Shown here: piece after piece, positions 8,081 through 17,300 of the stretch
How positions within the stretch are numbered: the stretch's first letter is position 1
How the letters are laid out: each line of letters starts with the position of its first letter
NCBI RefSeq assembly: GCF_004358025.1
Contig: NZ_SMTL01000002.1
Coordinates: 310,001 to 374,000, forward strand
From: Rhizobium deserti
Lineage (GTDB): Bacteria > Pseudomonadota > Alphaproteobacteria > Rhizobiales > Rhizobiaceae
Direction: 5' to 3'
Length of the DNA: 64,000 bases
Position numbers and translations under genes: made by a program
Notes under the pieces: model-generated
What the model was told of the DNA's origin: nothing
The model's database searches: none
The model's input: only the letters and a program-made list of their open reading frames with translations

Positions 8081-8413
8081 ATGCTCAGCAAGAATATCGG
8101 AATGAAAAACCGCAGCGCACCGCGTGAGATCACGAGCATATCTGGCACGGTGAAATACTATAACCAGTTGACCAAGGGGCGCGTCGTCAACCTGTCGGAA
8201 ACAGGCATGGCGCTTGACCTTCACGGTCCTTTTCACGCTGCCAGCGGTAGTTCCGTCCAGATCCAGAGCGACGAACTGGGCGTGCTGGAAGGCACGGTAA
8301 AATGGTTTCATCGCGGCCGGCTCGGCATCCAGTTCAAACCGAACTCGAATGCGGCCGCGCAGGTCGCCTCCTATTTCCGCTTCTTCCACCGCCGCCGCGT
8401 GCTGACCCGCTGA
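8081..8413 (+). CDS. PilZ-domain protein, probable c-di-GMP receptor
   Basis: 110 aa, essentially one PilZ domain. Both binding motifs are present: R-x3-R in NRSAPREI and (D/N)-x-S-x2-G in VVNLSETGMAL, about 25 residues apart. Single-domain PilZ proteins act as adaptors that change a partner when c-di-GMP is bound. Start at 8081 follows GGGGAAGG; 8102 is an alternative. The window also encodes two c-di-GMP enzymes (13016-17592), a possible but unproved source of ligand. Confidence 0.85.
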   Translation: MLSKNIGMKNRSAPREITSISGTVKYYNQLTKGRVVNLSETGMALDLHGPFHAASGSSVQIQSDELGVLEGTVKWFHRGRLGIQFKPNSNAAAQVASYFRFFHRRRVLTR

Positions 8414-8533
8414 ACTGCCGACACGGCTCGCGCCGCAGCCTCCCTAAGCCTCCTAGCCCCTCTGATTTTACGGGTGCAAGCGCATGAGAATGTGCTTAGG
8501 CTATCCCGTGGGAAACACGCGAGGGAGAATGTC

Positions 8534-10522
8534 ATGTCGTTTCTAACCGGTTTCAAGCCCATGACCCGCCGCAGCCTGCTTGGCGGCGTGGCCGCATCCT
8601 CCGCCTTGGTCATGCTGCACCCCTTCGCGGCACGAGCGCAGGCCAATCAGGCCCATCTGCGCATCATGGAGACCACGGACATCCACGTCCACGTCTTCCC
8701 TTACGACTATTATGCCGACAAACCCAATGACACGCTCGGCCTTGCGCGCACCGCCTCCATCATCGATTCGATCCGCGCGGAAGCCGGTAATTCCATGCTG
8801 ATCGACAATGGCGACTTCCTGCAGGGCAACCCTATGGGCGATTACATTGCCTATGAGCGGGGAATGAAGGAAGGCGACCAGCACCCGGTCGTCAAGGCGA
8901 TGAACGTGCTCGGCTATGACGCCGGCACGCTCGGCAATCACGAATTCAACTACGGGCTCGACTTCCTCTTCAAGGTCCTTGCAGGCTCGAACTTTCCCTA
9001 TGTCTGTGCGAATCTTACCAAAGGCATGCTCGCGTCCGATCCCAAAAAGGATGAACTCTTCCTGAAGCCTTACGTGATCGTCGAGAAGCAAATCCGCGAC
9101 GGTTCAGGTGCGACAGCGCCAATGAAGGTAGGCTTCATCGGCTTCGTACCGCCGCAGATCATGACCTGGGATGCGAAGAACCTGGAGGGCGAGGCCCAAA
9201 CGCGCGACATCGTCGATGCGGCCAAGGCTTGGGTGCCTGCCATGAAGGAGGAAGGCGCCGATATCGTCATCGCGCTGTCGCATTCCGGCATAGACGGCTC
9301 AGGCATGAGCGACCGCATGGAAAATGCATCGCTTTATCTCGCGGGCGTGGAAGGCATAGACGCGGTCTTCACGGGCCACCAGCATCTGGTCTTTCCCGGA
9401 CCCAAGGATTTCGAAGGAATTGCCGGCGCCGACAACAAGAAGGGCAAGCTGATGGGCAAGCCTGCCGTCATGGCAGGCTTTTGGGGCTCACATATGGGCC
9501 TCATCGACCTGCTGCTCGAAAAGGACGGCAACAGCTGGAAGATCGTCGATTCGACATCCGAAGCACGACCGATTTACCATCGCGACGACAGCCGCAAGAT
9601 CGTTGCCGATGTCAAGGACAAGCCGGAAATCGTGGCTGCGGCACGCGCCGAGCACGAGGCGACATTGGCCTATGTTCGCCGGCCGGTGGGCAAGACATCC
9701 GCACCTCTCTATTCCTATTTTGCACTGGTCGCGGACGATCCGTCCATTCAGATCGTTTCGAATGCCCAGACCTGGTACATCAAGAACCTGCTCAAGGACG
9801 GCCAGTACAAAGATTATCCAATCCTGTCCGCAGCGGCTCCCTTCAAGGCGGGCGGGCGTGGCGGCGCCGAATATTATACGGATGTCCCGGTGGGCGACAT
9901 TGCCATCAAGAACGTTGCCGACCTTTATCTATATCCCAACACCGTGCAGGCGGTTCTGGTGAGCGGCGAGCAGGTCAGGAACTGGCTGGAAATGTCGGCA
10001 GGCATGTTCAACCAGGTGAAGGCCGGCACCAAGGATGCGCCGCTTTTGAACAATGATTTTCCATCGTACAATTACGACGTCATCGATGGCGTCACCTACC
10101 AGATCGACCTGTCGCAGCCGGTCCGCTTCGACAAGGACGGCAAGCTGATCAATCCGGATGCGCATCGCATTGCGGACCTGAAGTTCGATGGCAAGCTGAT
10201 CGATCCGGCACAGAAATTCGTCGTCGTAACCAACAATTATCGGGCCGGAGGCGGCGGCAAATTCCCGGAAATTGCCGCCGACAAAGTCATTTTCGTAGGC
10301 CCGGACACCAACCGCGACGTCGTGGTCCGCTATATCGTCGACCAGGGCACGATCAACCCTTCTGCAGATGGCAACTGGTCGTTCAAGCCGCTGCCGGGCA
10401 CCACGGCGATCTTTGAGACCGGCCCGAAGGCCCGCCACTTTGCCGGAGAGATCAAAGGGGCGAAGATCGAGGATGCCGGCGACGGCGAGAACGGTTTTGC
10501 GAAGTTCCGCCTGGTGCTTTAA
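8534..10522 (+). CDS. cpdB: 2',3'-cyclic-nucleotide 2'-phosphodiesterase/3'-nucleotidase
   Basis: 662 aa periplasmic enzyme that degrades 2',3'-cyclic nucleotides and 3'-nucleotides for phosphate and nucleoside scavenging. The signal is Tat-type (MTRRSLLGG then a hydrophobic stretch ending FAARAQA), unlike the Sec signal of E. coli CpdB. The metallophosphoesterase domain (about 45-350) shows ETTDIHVHVFPYDY, DNGDFLQGNP, GNHEFNYG and TGHQHLVFPG; the 5'-nucleotidase C-terminal domain follows (about 400-640). Start chosen at 8534 with GAGGGAGA upstream. Confidence 0.93.
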   Translation: MSFLTGFKPMTRRSLLGGVAASSALVMLHPFAARAQANQAHLRIMETTDIHVHVFPYDYYADKPNDTLGLARTASIIDSIRAEAGNSMLIDNGDFLQGNPMGDYIAYERGMKEGDQHPVVKAMNVLGYDAGTLGNHEFNYGLDFLFKVLAGSNFPYVCANLTKGMLASDPKKDELFLKPYVIVEKQIRDGSGATAPMKVGFIGFVPPQIMTWDAKNLEGEAQTRDIVDAAKAWVPAMKEEGADIVIALSHSGIDGSGMSDRMENASLYLAGVEGIDAVFTGHQHLVFPGPKDFEGIAGADNKKGKLMGKPAVMAGFWGSHMGLIDLLLEKDGNSWKIVDSTSEARPIYHRDDSRKIVADVKDKPEIVAAARAEHEATLAYVRRPVGKTSAPLYSYFALVADDPSIQIVSNAQTWYIKNLLKDGQYKDYPILSAAAPFKAGGRGGAEYYTDVPVGDIAIKNVADLYLYPNTVQAVLVSGEQVRNWLEMSAGMFNQVKAGTKDAPLLNNDFPSYNYDVIDGVTYQIDLSQPVRFDKDGKLINPDAHRIADLKFDGKLIDPAQKFVVVTNNYRAGGGGKFPEIAADKVIFVGPDTNRDVVVRYIVDQGTINPSADGNWSFKPLPGTTAIFETGPKARHFAGEIKGAKIEDAGDGENGFAKFRLVL

Positions 10523-10531
10523 TACCGAGAA

Positions 10532-10553
10532 AAGGTCGCCTTCAGGCGGCCTT
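10532..10553. terminator. Bidirectional hairpin between cpdB and DUF2087 gene
   Basis: AAGGTCGCC pairs with GGCGGCCTT around TTCA (one G-U pair). It follows the cpdB stop by about 10 nt and overlaps the stop codon of the convergent gene. Confidence 0.6.
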
Positions 10554-11096
10554 CTGCTCAACCTTGCCGATGCGGTCCAGCAGCATTTTCAGCTCGACCG
10601 GCGGCTTCTGCTCGATGCGCTTGTAATCACGCCCGCCCACGCTCCTGTCGACAAGTCGGAAGTCGTAGAGCGCCCTTCGAAGCAGGGCATAGTCCCCGAA
10701 CGTATGCCACTGGGTCAGCAGGTCACCGATCTCGCGCTCCGCGAAGATCTGGCGCGGCGGCAACCGGGACCACAAGATCCAGAGGCAAAGCTCCTGGAGC
10801 GCGCGGCGACTGGGCCAGCGCAACAGACGTCCGTCGACGTTGAAGTAGCGGGCCACCTTGACGACACGCTGCAAGTTGGGAGCAGGAGCCAGCCCGGACT
10901 GCGTGACCGCATCCACGGGTGCTGGGGCGAACGAGGCTCGAAAATGTTGGTAGTTGCGGTAGCCTGCCGCCCTACAAACAAGGTTGAGCATTTCCACATG
11001 CCCCGGCTTGTGGTCGATCCTGCCCAGCTGTTGGTTCAGGGACTTTGCAAATGCCGATAAATCGGCAACGGCCATCGGAAAGATGGTTCTGGTCAT
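10542..11096 (-). CDS. DUF2087 protein with an N-terminal Glyoxalase_8-like segment
   Basis: 184 aa. The C-terminal 85 residues (VARYFNVDGRLLRWPSRRAL to DFRLVDRSVGGRDY) match DUF2087, a small domain often found on regulators. The N-terminal part (about 10-55, with PGHVEMLNLVCRAAGYRNYQ) resembles the helical segment found at the start of some glyoxalase-related proteins; no metal-binding glyoxalase core follows. Function unknown. Convergent with cpdB. Confidence 0.7.
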   Translation of the reverse strand: MTRTIFPMAVADLSAFAKSLNQQLGRIDHKPGHVEMLNLVCRAAGYRNYQHFRASFAPAPVDAVTQSGLAPAPNLQRVVKVARYFNVDGRLLRWPSRRALQELCLWILWSRLPPRQIFAEREIGDLLTQWHTFGDYALLRRALYDFRLVDRSVGGRDYKRIEQKPPVELKMLLDRIGKVEQKAA

Positions 11097-11298
11097 CTCT
11101 TATCCTCTCAAGTGCCGATGATTGGATAGTCAATGATCGCCGGCTTTCGACACGTCGGCACAGGACGAGTGCTGAGGATCTTCAATAGCAGGTTTAGCTT
11201 CCCATTCGGGACGGCGATGCCTCGGTGACTGCTGACCGTATTCCACCTATAGCAGAGGCTACGGCAGGATCAACAGCCAACGCACCCATGCGCGGATG

Positions 11299-12267
11299 TC
11301 ACTCGGCAGCCGTGCGCAACTTTTCTGCCTGCTCAAGGTTGAGCATGGCCGTAAAACTGGCTTCGCTCGGGCACATGGAAAGCGCCTGTCGAAAACCGTC
11401 GATCAGCCACAGCCCAGCCGGACCAAGCGGATTGGAAGCTTTGCGTAGCGCGTAGAGCGGGTATTGCCCCTGCTCGTAGGCGTCGAGTTCGAGCGCAACC
11501 AACTCGCCTCTACGGAGATCATCCCGTACCAGCGAGCCCGGCAATCCACCCCATCCAAGCCCACCCTTGATGAGCTGATGCTTGGTGGCGATATCGCTAA
11601 CACGCCAGGTCTTGTAAGAAAGGACGTTGAAGTCTCGTCCCTTTGTTATCCCGGAGGCGTCCGTCACCACCAGCTGAACCTCTTCTCGCACGTCGGACAG
11701 CGTCAGCGGCCGTCGGAGCCTCGCGAGCGGATGATCCGGCGCGGCCACCGGGAACATGAACGAGTGACCTATCCGCTCCGAGATCAGCGAATCGTCGTGC
11801 TTCATCAGAGATCCGCCGATGCCGATGCCAGCTTTGCCGCTCATCACCATGTCCATGACCATGCCGAGTTCGCCGACATTGAGGTTCAAGGAAACACTCG
11901 GGAATTGCTTTCGGAAATCCTTGAGTTGCATGACGACAGCGTCGGACGGAACCATGACGCTGATCGCCAGTGAAACTTCCGCCTCCAATCCCTGCTTGAT
12001 GCTCTTTGCGCGCGACCGCATGACCTGAAGGTCCGCGACGATCCGCCGCGCGTCCGTCAGCATCGCCCTTCCAGCCTCAGTCAGCCGAGGCTGGCGGGCG
12101 CCGCTGCGCTCGAAAAGCGTAACCTCAAGCTGGGCTTCCAGATTGGCGATCGTATAGCTGACGACCGACTGCGCCCGGTTCAGCAATCGCGATGCTGCCG
12201 AGAAGCTGCCCGTATCTGCAACTGCCAGAAAGACCTGAAGCTGGTCGAGGGTGGGATTGGCATCCAT
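11299..12267 (-). CDS. LysR-family regulator of azoR
   Basis: 322 aa. N-terminal winged HTH at about 5-65 (LDQLQVFLAVADTGSFSAAS, QSVVSYTIANLEAQL), then a LysR substrate domain (about 95-300). It is divergent from a quinone/azo reductase with a 134-nt shared promoter, which is the usual layout for a regulator of that reductase. Likely redox or quinone signal, inferred from the neighbour only. Confidence 0.88.
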   Translation of the reverse strand: MDANPTLDQLQVFLAVADTGSFSAASRLLNRAQSVVSYTIANLEAQLEVTLFERSGARQPRLTEAGRAMLTDARRIVADLQVMRSRAKSIKQGLEAEVSLAISVMVPSDAVVMQLKDFRKQFPSVSLNLNVGELGMVMDMVMSGKAGIGIGGSLMKHDDSLISERIGHSFMFPVAAPDHPLARLRRPLTLSDVREEVQLVVTDASGITKGRDFNVLSYKTWRVSDIATKHQLIKGGLGWGGLPGSLVRDDLRRGELVALELDAYEQGQYPLYALRKASNPLGPAGLWLIDGFRQALSMCPSEASFTAMLNLEQAEKLRTAAE

Positions 12268-12283
12268 GGATCATCCATCCATT

Positions 12284-12305
12284 TTCTAGATAGTTAGCTT
12301 CTAGA
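12284..12305. promoter_or_regulatory. Repeated TTCTAGA boxes in LysR-azoR promoter
   Basis: TTCTAGA occurs at 12284-12290 and again at 12299-12305, 15 nt apart, in the divergent intergenic region. Each contains the palindrome TCTAGA. Tandem sites on one helical face at about this spacing are plausible LysR contacts. Confidence 0.45.
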
Positions 12306-12401
12306 TTATCCCCATTCTCTCGATCGAGGTCCATACCTATTTTGTTTCTCGAAGCAGGCGGGATCAGCTCGCATGACCAAAGATTTCCAAGGGAAACAAA
12401 G

Positions 12402-13019
12402 ATGTCTTCCATTCTTCTCGTGACCTCCAGCCCTCGGGGGGCCGAATCGCTTTCGACGAAGATCGCTACCGAATTTGTCGACAAGCTTACGAAGCAGAAC
12501 CCGGGCAGCACCGTCGTCCACCGCGACCTTGGCAAGAGCCCGATCGCGCATCTTGATACGATTACGACTGCCGCCATCCGCAAGCCAGCCGACGCTCGCA
12601 ATCCGGAAGAAGCCGCTGCCGCGGCGGAATCTGACAAGCTGGTTGCCGAACTGTTTGCCGCAGACACGATCGTGCTCGCCACCGGCCTCATCAACTTCAA
12701 CATGTACTCGACGCTGAAGTCCTGGATCGACAATGTCGCGCGGGCCGGCCAGACCTTCCGCTACACGGCAGAAGGTCCGCAGGGTCTCGTCACCGGCAAG
12801 AAGGTCTATGTCGTCTTGTCGGCAGGCGGCATCTATTCGGAAGGCCCGGCTGTGTCCATGAACCACGCCATTCCATACCTCAAGACCGTGCTCGGTTTCA
12901 TGGGCATGACCGAAGTCGAGGTCATCTATGTAGAGGGCACCGGCATGGGACCTGAGGCTGCCCAGAAGGCGATCGCCGCGGCGCAGGCTCGCACAGAGGA
13001 ACTAGCTATGGCAGCCTAA
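12402..13019 (+). CDS. azoR: FMN-dependent NADH-azoreductase / quinone reductase
   Basis: 205 aa flavodoxin-fold enzyme. FMN-phosphate loop is SSPRGAESLSTKIA near the N-terminus; the flavin-contact loops NFNMYSTLKSWIDNVARAG and the later SAGGIYSEG follow the AzoR pattern. It reduces quinones and azo compounds by two electrons with NAD(P)H in the cytosol. Start at 12402; divergent LysR upstream. Its last codons overlap the end of the convergent diguanylate cyclase by 4 nt. Confidence 0.92.
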   Translation: MSSILLVTSSPRGAESLSTKIATEFVDKLTKQNPGSTVVHRDLGKSPIAHLDTITTAAIRKPADARNPEEAAAAAESDKLVAELFAADTIVLATGLINFNMYSTLKSWIDNVARAGQTFRYTAEGPQGLVTGKKVYVVLSAGGIYSEGPAVSMNHAIPYLKTVLGFMGMTEVEVIYVEGTGMGPEAAQKAIAAAQARTEELAMAA

Positions 13020-14332
13020 GCGCCTGCCTGCCTCGATCCCAACACCGATCTACCATGGCGGCCGTGGACATTGTCCCGGCCGTCATTTTTTGCCTGGTAA
13101 AGCCGTTCGTCGGCAGTGCCGAGGAGAATATCGAATGCCTCCCCGTCCTCGGGCGCGGTCGCGACGCCGATGGAAACCGTAATTGCCTGCCCATCCGGAC
13201 GTCTTAGCGAGTGACAGACGCTGGCTCTTAGCGCCTCGGCCAGTTCCACGGCCTGCGCATGATCTGTATCCGGCAGAACGAGAACGAATTCCTCTCCGCC
13301 GAAACGGGAGAGGTGATCTCGCGGACGGCAGCCCGCCTTCAGCCTTGCCGCCAGTTGTCGAAGCGTGTCGTCTCCCTCCAAGTGTCCGAAGAGGTCGTTC
13401 ACTTCCTTGAACCAATCCGCATCAATGATCATCAAGCTCAGGCTTTTGCGCTGCTTCAGGCTTTCGTCGATCAGCGCAGGTGCATCCTTTTCCAGGCGGC
13501 TGCGACCATATACGCCGGTCAGCCCGTCCATGCCGCTGCTTTCGAGGAGCGCTTGATAGCGTTCGCGAAAGGTCAAGTCATTGAAGATGTCACCAATCTG
13601 CCGGCTGGACCTTACCATTCGCGGCATCTGCCCGAACTTCAAATAGGTTGCAAACATGATCGAATAGAGCAGGACGGCTAATAACTTAGCGTACCATCCT
13701 CCGAAGAAGACCGCAGGCGGCGCATCAAACAGGAAATGCAAGGCGGCGTAGAAGCCGACTTGGTCGAAACTCAGGACGATCGCGCCGGCGAGAGCAAACC
13801 TCAGAACGGTTAATCCGCGAAAAATCCGGCTCAGACGTTCATAGATCAGGATGATACCGATCGCATCTACATAGAGAAGAGCGGTGCCCCAGATCATCAG
13901 CCAGCCCATTTCGCTGAGGAAGCCCATATCGGCGGGACGACCGCCCGGCAGGGTCACCACCGGATGAGCTTGCAGGATCTGCGCGATCCCTACCGTCAGG
14001 AGATTGCCGAGGAAGAGGCCGTAGATCGGCTGGCGCACCGTAGCTGCGTCCTCCTTCATGTAAAGCAGCAGGATCAACATCAGCTTGCCGGCAAAGAAGA
14101 TGGAGGACCCGGGCGATACAAGACCGAAGGGAAGCTCGACGTAGAAAACGGCCGCTAGGTATGTTTCCATGAAATGCATCACGCCGAGCGCGGCGAGAAA
14201 GACGCCGAGCCCGAGCTGACGGCGGAAATGCAGGAAGCCCGTCATGACGGAAAAATAGATCACCGCCTCGAGGCAGAATAGGCCGAGATTTGAGATCTGT
14301 ACCGTCACGTCGCCTATTCCCGAACACGCCAT
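13016..14332 (-). CDS. Membrane-bound diguanylate cyclase
   Basis: 438 aa. About 235 N-terminal residues form roughly seven hydrophobic segments, then a short linker and a GGDEF domain (about 265-425). The active site is canonical RFGGEEF and an allosteric RxxD inhibition site (RPRD) lies exactly five residues before it, so product inhibition is expected. It makes c-di-GMP at the inner membrane; the sensed signal is unknown. It lies 35 nt downstream of the Amt-GGDEF-EAL gene on the same strand, so the two are probably cotranscribed. Confidence 0.92.
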   Translation of the reverse strand: MACSGIGDVTVQISNLGLFCLEAVIYFSVMTGFLHFRRQLGLGVFLAALGVMHFMETYLAAVFYVELPFGLVSPGSSIFFAGKLMLILLLYMKEDAATVRQPIYGLFLGNLLTVGIAQILQAHPVVTLPGGRPADMGFLSEMGWLMIWGTALLYVDAIGIILIYERLSRIFRGLTVLRFALAGAIVLSFDQVGFYAALHFLFDAPPAVFFGGWYAKLLAVLLYSIMFATYLKFGQMPRMVRSSRQIGDIFNDLTFRERYQALLESSGMDGLTGVYGRSRLEKDAPALIDESLKQRKSLSLMIIDADWFKEVNDLFGHLEGDDTLRQLAARLKAGCRPRDHLSRFGGEEFVLVLPDTDHAQAVELAEALRASVCHSLRRPDGQAITVSIGVATAPEDGEAFDILLGTADERLYQAKNDGRDNVHGRHGRSVLGSRQAGA

Positions 14333-14367
14333 GCCAGCACTTGCCTGGCTGGATCTTAATTGCCTGC

Positions 14368-17300
14368 CTATGCCAGAATTTGTTGTGGAGAAGCACCGGC
14401 GTGCGAGATGCCGGTGTCGAACGAGTCGCCATGAAATTCCGGAAGGCGGCGCGGCATGTTGCGCAGCCTCGTGGCGATTGCAGGATCCACCTCGCGCGCA
14501 ACTTCGTCGACCTTCAGCGGCTTACCAAGGAGATAGCCCTGCAATTCGTGGCAGCCGGACTGCGCCAGGAAAAGCGCCTCCTCTATATGTTCGACGCCTT
14601 CTGCGACAATCTTCATGCCTAACCCGGCGCCGAGATCGATGATTGTGCGCACGATCACCTGCGCGTTCTCTGCAAGCCCGAGATTGCTGACAAAGCTCCG
14701 ATCGATCTTGATCGTGTCGAACGGATAGCGGCTCAGATAGCTCAGCGACGAATAACCAGTGCCAAAATCATCCAGAGCGATATCCAGACCCATTTCTTTC
14801 AAGTCGTTGAGGATTTGGACGGCGCGTTTGTCGTCGTCGATCAACACGCTTTCCGTGATTTCAAGCTCCAAGCGGCGCGGGTCGGCGCCTGTCCGTTGAA
14901 GGAGCTCCGCAAGATTAGTGACAAAATCCGAGTGGCGGAACTGCAGCGAACTGACATTGACGCTAATGCGGCCATCCACCTGCTGCAGTAGACGGCAGGC
15001 TTCCGCCAGCACCCACTCGCCCAGCTTGATGATCTTGCCCGAAGCTTCGGCCACCGGAATGAAGTCGCCGGGACTGATCATGCCTCGCTTGGGGTGAAAC
15101 CAGCGCAGCAGCCCTTCATAGCCGATAATGCTCGCGGAAGCGGCATCGACGCGCGGCTGCAGGTAGAGTTCGAACTCGCCGCGCTGTAGCGCAATTTCGA
15201 GATCCGCCTCAAGGATGCGGCGCTTCTCGATGAGCTCGTTCATGCCGCATTTAAAGACCCGACATGCGTTTCGCCCACCATTCTTAGCATGATAAAGGGC
15301 AACATCGGCGCAGCCGATAAGCGCGTCCATATCCTGTGCATGCTCAGGGAAATACGAGCCGCCGACACTGACGCTGATGCTGACCTGTTCGCCGAAGCCG
15401 ACGTCGATCGGTTCCGCCATGGCAGCAAGGATGCGGCTGCCGAAGTCCTCGATCTGGCCGATATCGCTGACCTGTCCGAGGATCACGGCGAATTCGTCTC
15501 CTCCTAGCCGCACTGCTGTGTTTTGCTCGCCTGCTGCAACCGCCAGCCTTGCGGCCGTTTCGCGAATCACCGCGTCTCCCGCCTGATGCCCGTGAATGTC
15601 GTTAACGTCCTTGAACCGATCGAGGTCGATCATGATGACAGCGCAGCCAATGCCATCGCCTTGCCGCTCCATGAGACTCTTTAGCCGCTCGGCAAAAAGT
15701 ACGCGGTTCGGCAAGCCAGTCAGCGGATCGTGCTGGGCGAGATAGCGTATGTGGCTTTCCGCCTGCTTGCGTTCGCGAAGATCCACGAAGCATCCGACTC
15801 GAGCCTTCTCGCCGCGATACAGAATATCCCGTCCACGACCCTGCACCGGAATGCGCTCTCCGTCCGGCCGCTCCACGACAATCTCATGGCTGTCATTGTC
15901 GTTCAGCTTCATCATCTCGGCAATGCGAATACCTTCGCCGTCGCGCAGGAATTCAAAAATCGAGCGGCCCAGCAGATCAGTCAAAGGAATGCCGACCAGC
16001 TGGCTCAGCTGCTCGTTGCCGTCGATTACTATGCCGTCCCGGTGAATGATGATCGCTTCGAATGTAGCACTGGCAAGAGTCGCTACGCGTTCCGCCTCTT
16101 CATGGTGGCGCCGCAGTTCCACCAGCTCACCGCGATTGCGCTCTTCGTCTTCAATATTGTCCATGAGTCGGTTGAAGAGCCCCGACAGCTTCTCCGCCTC
16201 GTCGCCCTTGTTCACCGTAAGTCGCTTCTTCAGGTCAGCATTTCCGTCCAGCAATTCGCTCAGAGCATCCTCAACATGGCCGACACCTAGCCGTGTCGCA
16301 TGCTCGGCGACATTAAGGCCATTTCGCTCGTCCTCTGCCGACACGCGGATGTGCATCAGCCGGTCCAGAAGCTTGAAGAAGAGGTACCCGAGGCCGAAGG
16401 ACCAATAGAAATTGATCCCGACGCCGACAATTTGCACATGCAGCTGCGCCAGGCGCCCCCCCGCCGGCAGCAGATCGACTGGCGCCAGAAGGGGAAGCAT
16501 CAGCGTGCCGGCGACGCCGGCAAATGCATGAACGCCGATCGCACCGACGGCATCGTCGACGCGCAGCCTGCGCTCCACGAAGGCGTTACCGAAGATGGCG
16601 ACGATCCCGCCAATCGCCCCAACCACAAGGGAGGCTGCAGGATCGAGGATATGGCATCCTGCGGTAACTGCGACCAAGCCTCCGAGCATGCCGGAATTGG
16701 ATTTTTCAGGAAGGATAACTCCGTCCTGGAAGAAGCCAATGACATATCCGACACAGGCTCCCATGCCGCCGGCCAACACTGTGTTCATGATGATCGGCGC
16801 GACACCGTCGGAGGCGGACAAGGTCGAGCCGCCATTGAATCCGATCCAGCCGATGAACAGCAGCAGGGCGCCGGTCGTCGACAAAACGGGGCTATGGCCA
16901 GCAATGCGCACCGCAGTACCATCGGCTCTGAACTTGCCTATGCGTGGTCCGATGACCATGCAGGCTGCCAGCGAAATCCAGCCGCCCGTTGCGTGAACGA
17001 CGGTGGAGCCGGCAAAATCCACGAACCCCATTTGCGCCAGAAAAGCGGATGCGTTGGGGAACAGAGCCGTGCCCCAAACCCAGTGAACGAAGACTGGGTA
17101 GATCAGGGCCGAAAGAAACAGGGAGCCGAAGACATAGGCTGCGAGCTTCATCCGCTCTGCCACGGCACCCGATACGATGGTGGCGGCTGTGCCGCAGAAC
17201 ATCACTTGAAAGACGAAGAAGGCGGCCTGGCCGGAGGTAACCTGATTGAGAAAATAAAACTCTTCTTGCGTACCGACGATGAAGCCGTCGGACCTTCCAA

